In this document: piece by piece, positions 5,379-5,464 of the stretch
How the letters are laid out: every line of letters begins with the position of its first letter
Numbering within the stretch: position 1 is the stretch's first letter
NCBI GenBank assembly: GCA_014384665.1
Contig: JACNFI010000098.1
Coordinates: forward strand, 1-5,464
Origin: Candidatus Cloacimonadota bacterium
GTDB taxonomy: Bacteria; Cloacimonadota; Cloacimonadia; JGIOTU-2
Reading direction: 5' to 3'
DNA: 5,464 nt
The notes under the pieces: model-generated
What the model saw: only the letters and a program-made list of their open reading frames with translations
What the model was told of the DNA's origin: nothing
Database searches by the model: none
Translations under genes and position numbers: made by a program

Positions 5379-5423
5379 CCCTTGCCCCTTGCCCCTTGCC
5401 CCTTGCCCCTTGACCCTTGACCC
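5376..5423. repeat. Right heptamer array of the four-helix-bundle cassette
   Basis: TGACCC followed by four TTGCCCC and two TTGACCC units forms the inverted partner of 4957-5001. The outermost four units match the left array exactly in order. The first unit supplies the stop codon of the enclosed gene (TGA 5376-5378). A transcript through both arrays could form a stem of about 45 bp closing a loop of about 377 nt that holds the whole ORF, similar in layout to an rRNA intervening sequence. Confidence 0.95.
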
Positions 5424-5437
5424 CATTAGGAAATTAA

Positions 5438-5464
5438 ATGAAAAAAATCGGTGTCTTCATCTGT
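5438..5464 (+). CDS. Start of a probable HdrA-like FAD/Fe-S oxidoreductase (partial)
   Basis: Nine codons are visible: MKKIGVFIC, running off the window edge. AGGAAA lies upstream (5428-5433), 4 bases before ATG 5438. The opening K-I-G-V-F-I-C is typical of heterodisulfide reductase subunit A and related proteins, whose N-terminus continues with H-C-G and then I-A. The position directly after acyl-CoA dehydrogenase and ETF genes supports a redox flavoprotein that exchanges electrons with ETF. With nine residues this remains a pattern match. Confidence 0.5.

Noticed and set aside
5376..5423. Rho-independent terminator after the four-helix-bundle gene
   Set aside because: The C-rich repeat pairs with the distant left array rather than forming a local hairpin, and no T-run follows. 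The next gene starts only 14 bases later.

Overview
The window is AT-rich bacterial DNA with every supported gene on the + strand. Its core reads as an electron-transfer/acyl-CoA oxidation operon: a small TPR-like lipoprotein (77-499), acyl-CoA dehydrogenase (708-1850), EtfB (2631-3398), EtfA (3974-4948), and the first nine codons of what looks like an HdrA-type flavoprotein (5438 onward). The dehydrogenase would pass electrons to EtfAB, and the gene order suggests an Hdr-like partner as the next acceptor or donor. Taxonomy cannot be fixed from the sequence. Low GC, strong Shine-Dalgarno sites, and crowding with four-helix-bundle and GxxExxY genes would suit an uncultured anaerobe, for example from an FCB-type candidate phylum, but this is a guess.

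The striking part lies between the core genes. Every intergenic gap carries short tandem repeats. Gap 1 (500-707) has a 16-bp-period array of TTAG octamers and no ORF. Gap 2 (1851-2630) has a decayed four-helix-bundle (23S rRNA IVP-like) gene between a short octamer array in CCTAA orientation and a 336-bp octamer array in TTAG orientation. Gap 3 (3399-3973) has a GxxExxY (PD-(D/E)xK nuclease-like) gene between inverted 33-bp arms built of 10-bp units. That gene is itself broken by a 105-bp MITE-like element with perfect 12-bp terminal inverted repeats. Gap 4 (4949-5437) has an intact four-helix-bundle gene between inverted arrays of 7-bp units that match at 44 of 45 positions.

If each cassette is removed from outer arm to outer arm, the neighbouring core genes fall 19 to 29 bases apart, which is normal operon spacing. 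The simplest reading is a compact operon invaded by cassettes of one architecture: a short ORF (four-helix-bundle or GxxExxY) enclosed by inverted arrays of 7-, 8- or 10-bp units. The cassettes are in different states: intact (gap 4), interrupted by a second element (gap 3), decayed with an expanded arm (gap 2), and possibly ORF-less (gap 1). That these are mobile or self-propagating is inference. The arms, the ORF remnants and the spacing are read directly from the sequence.
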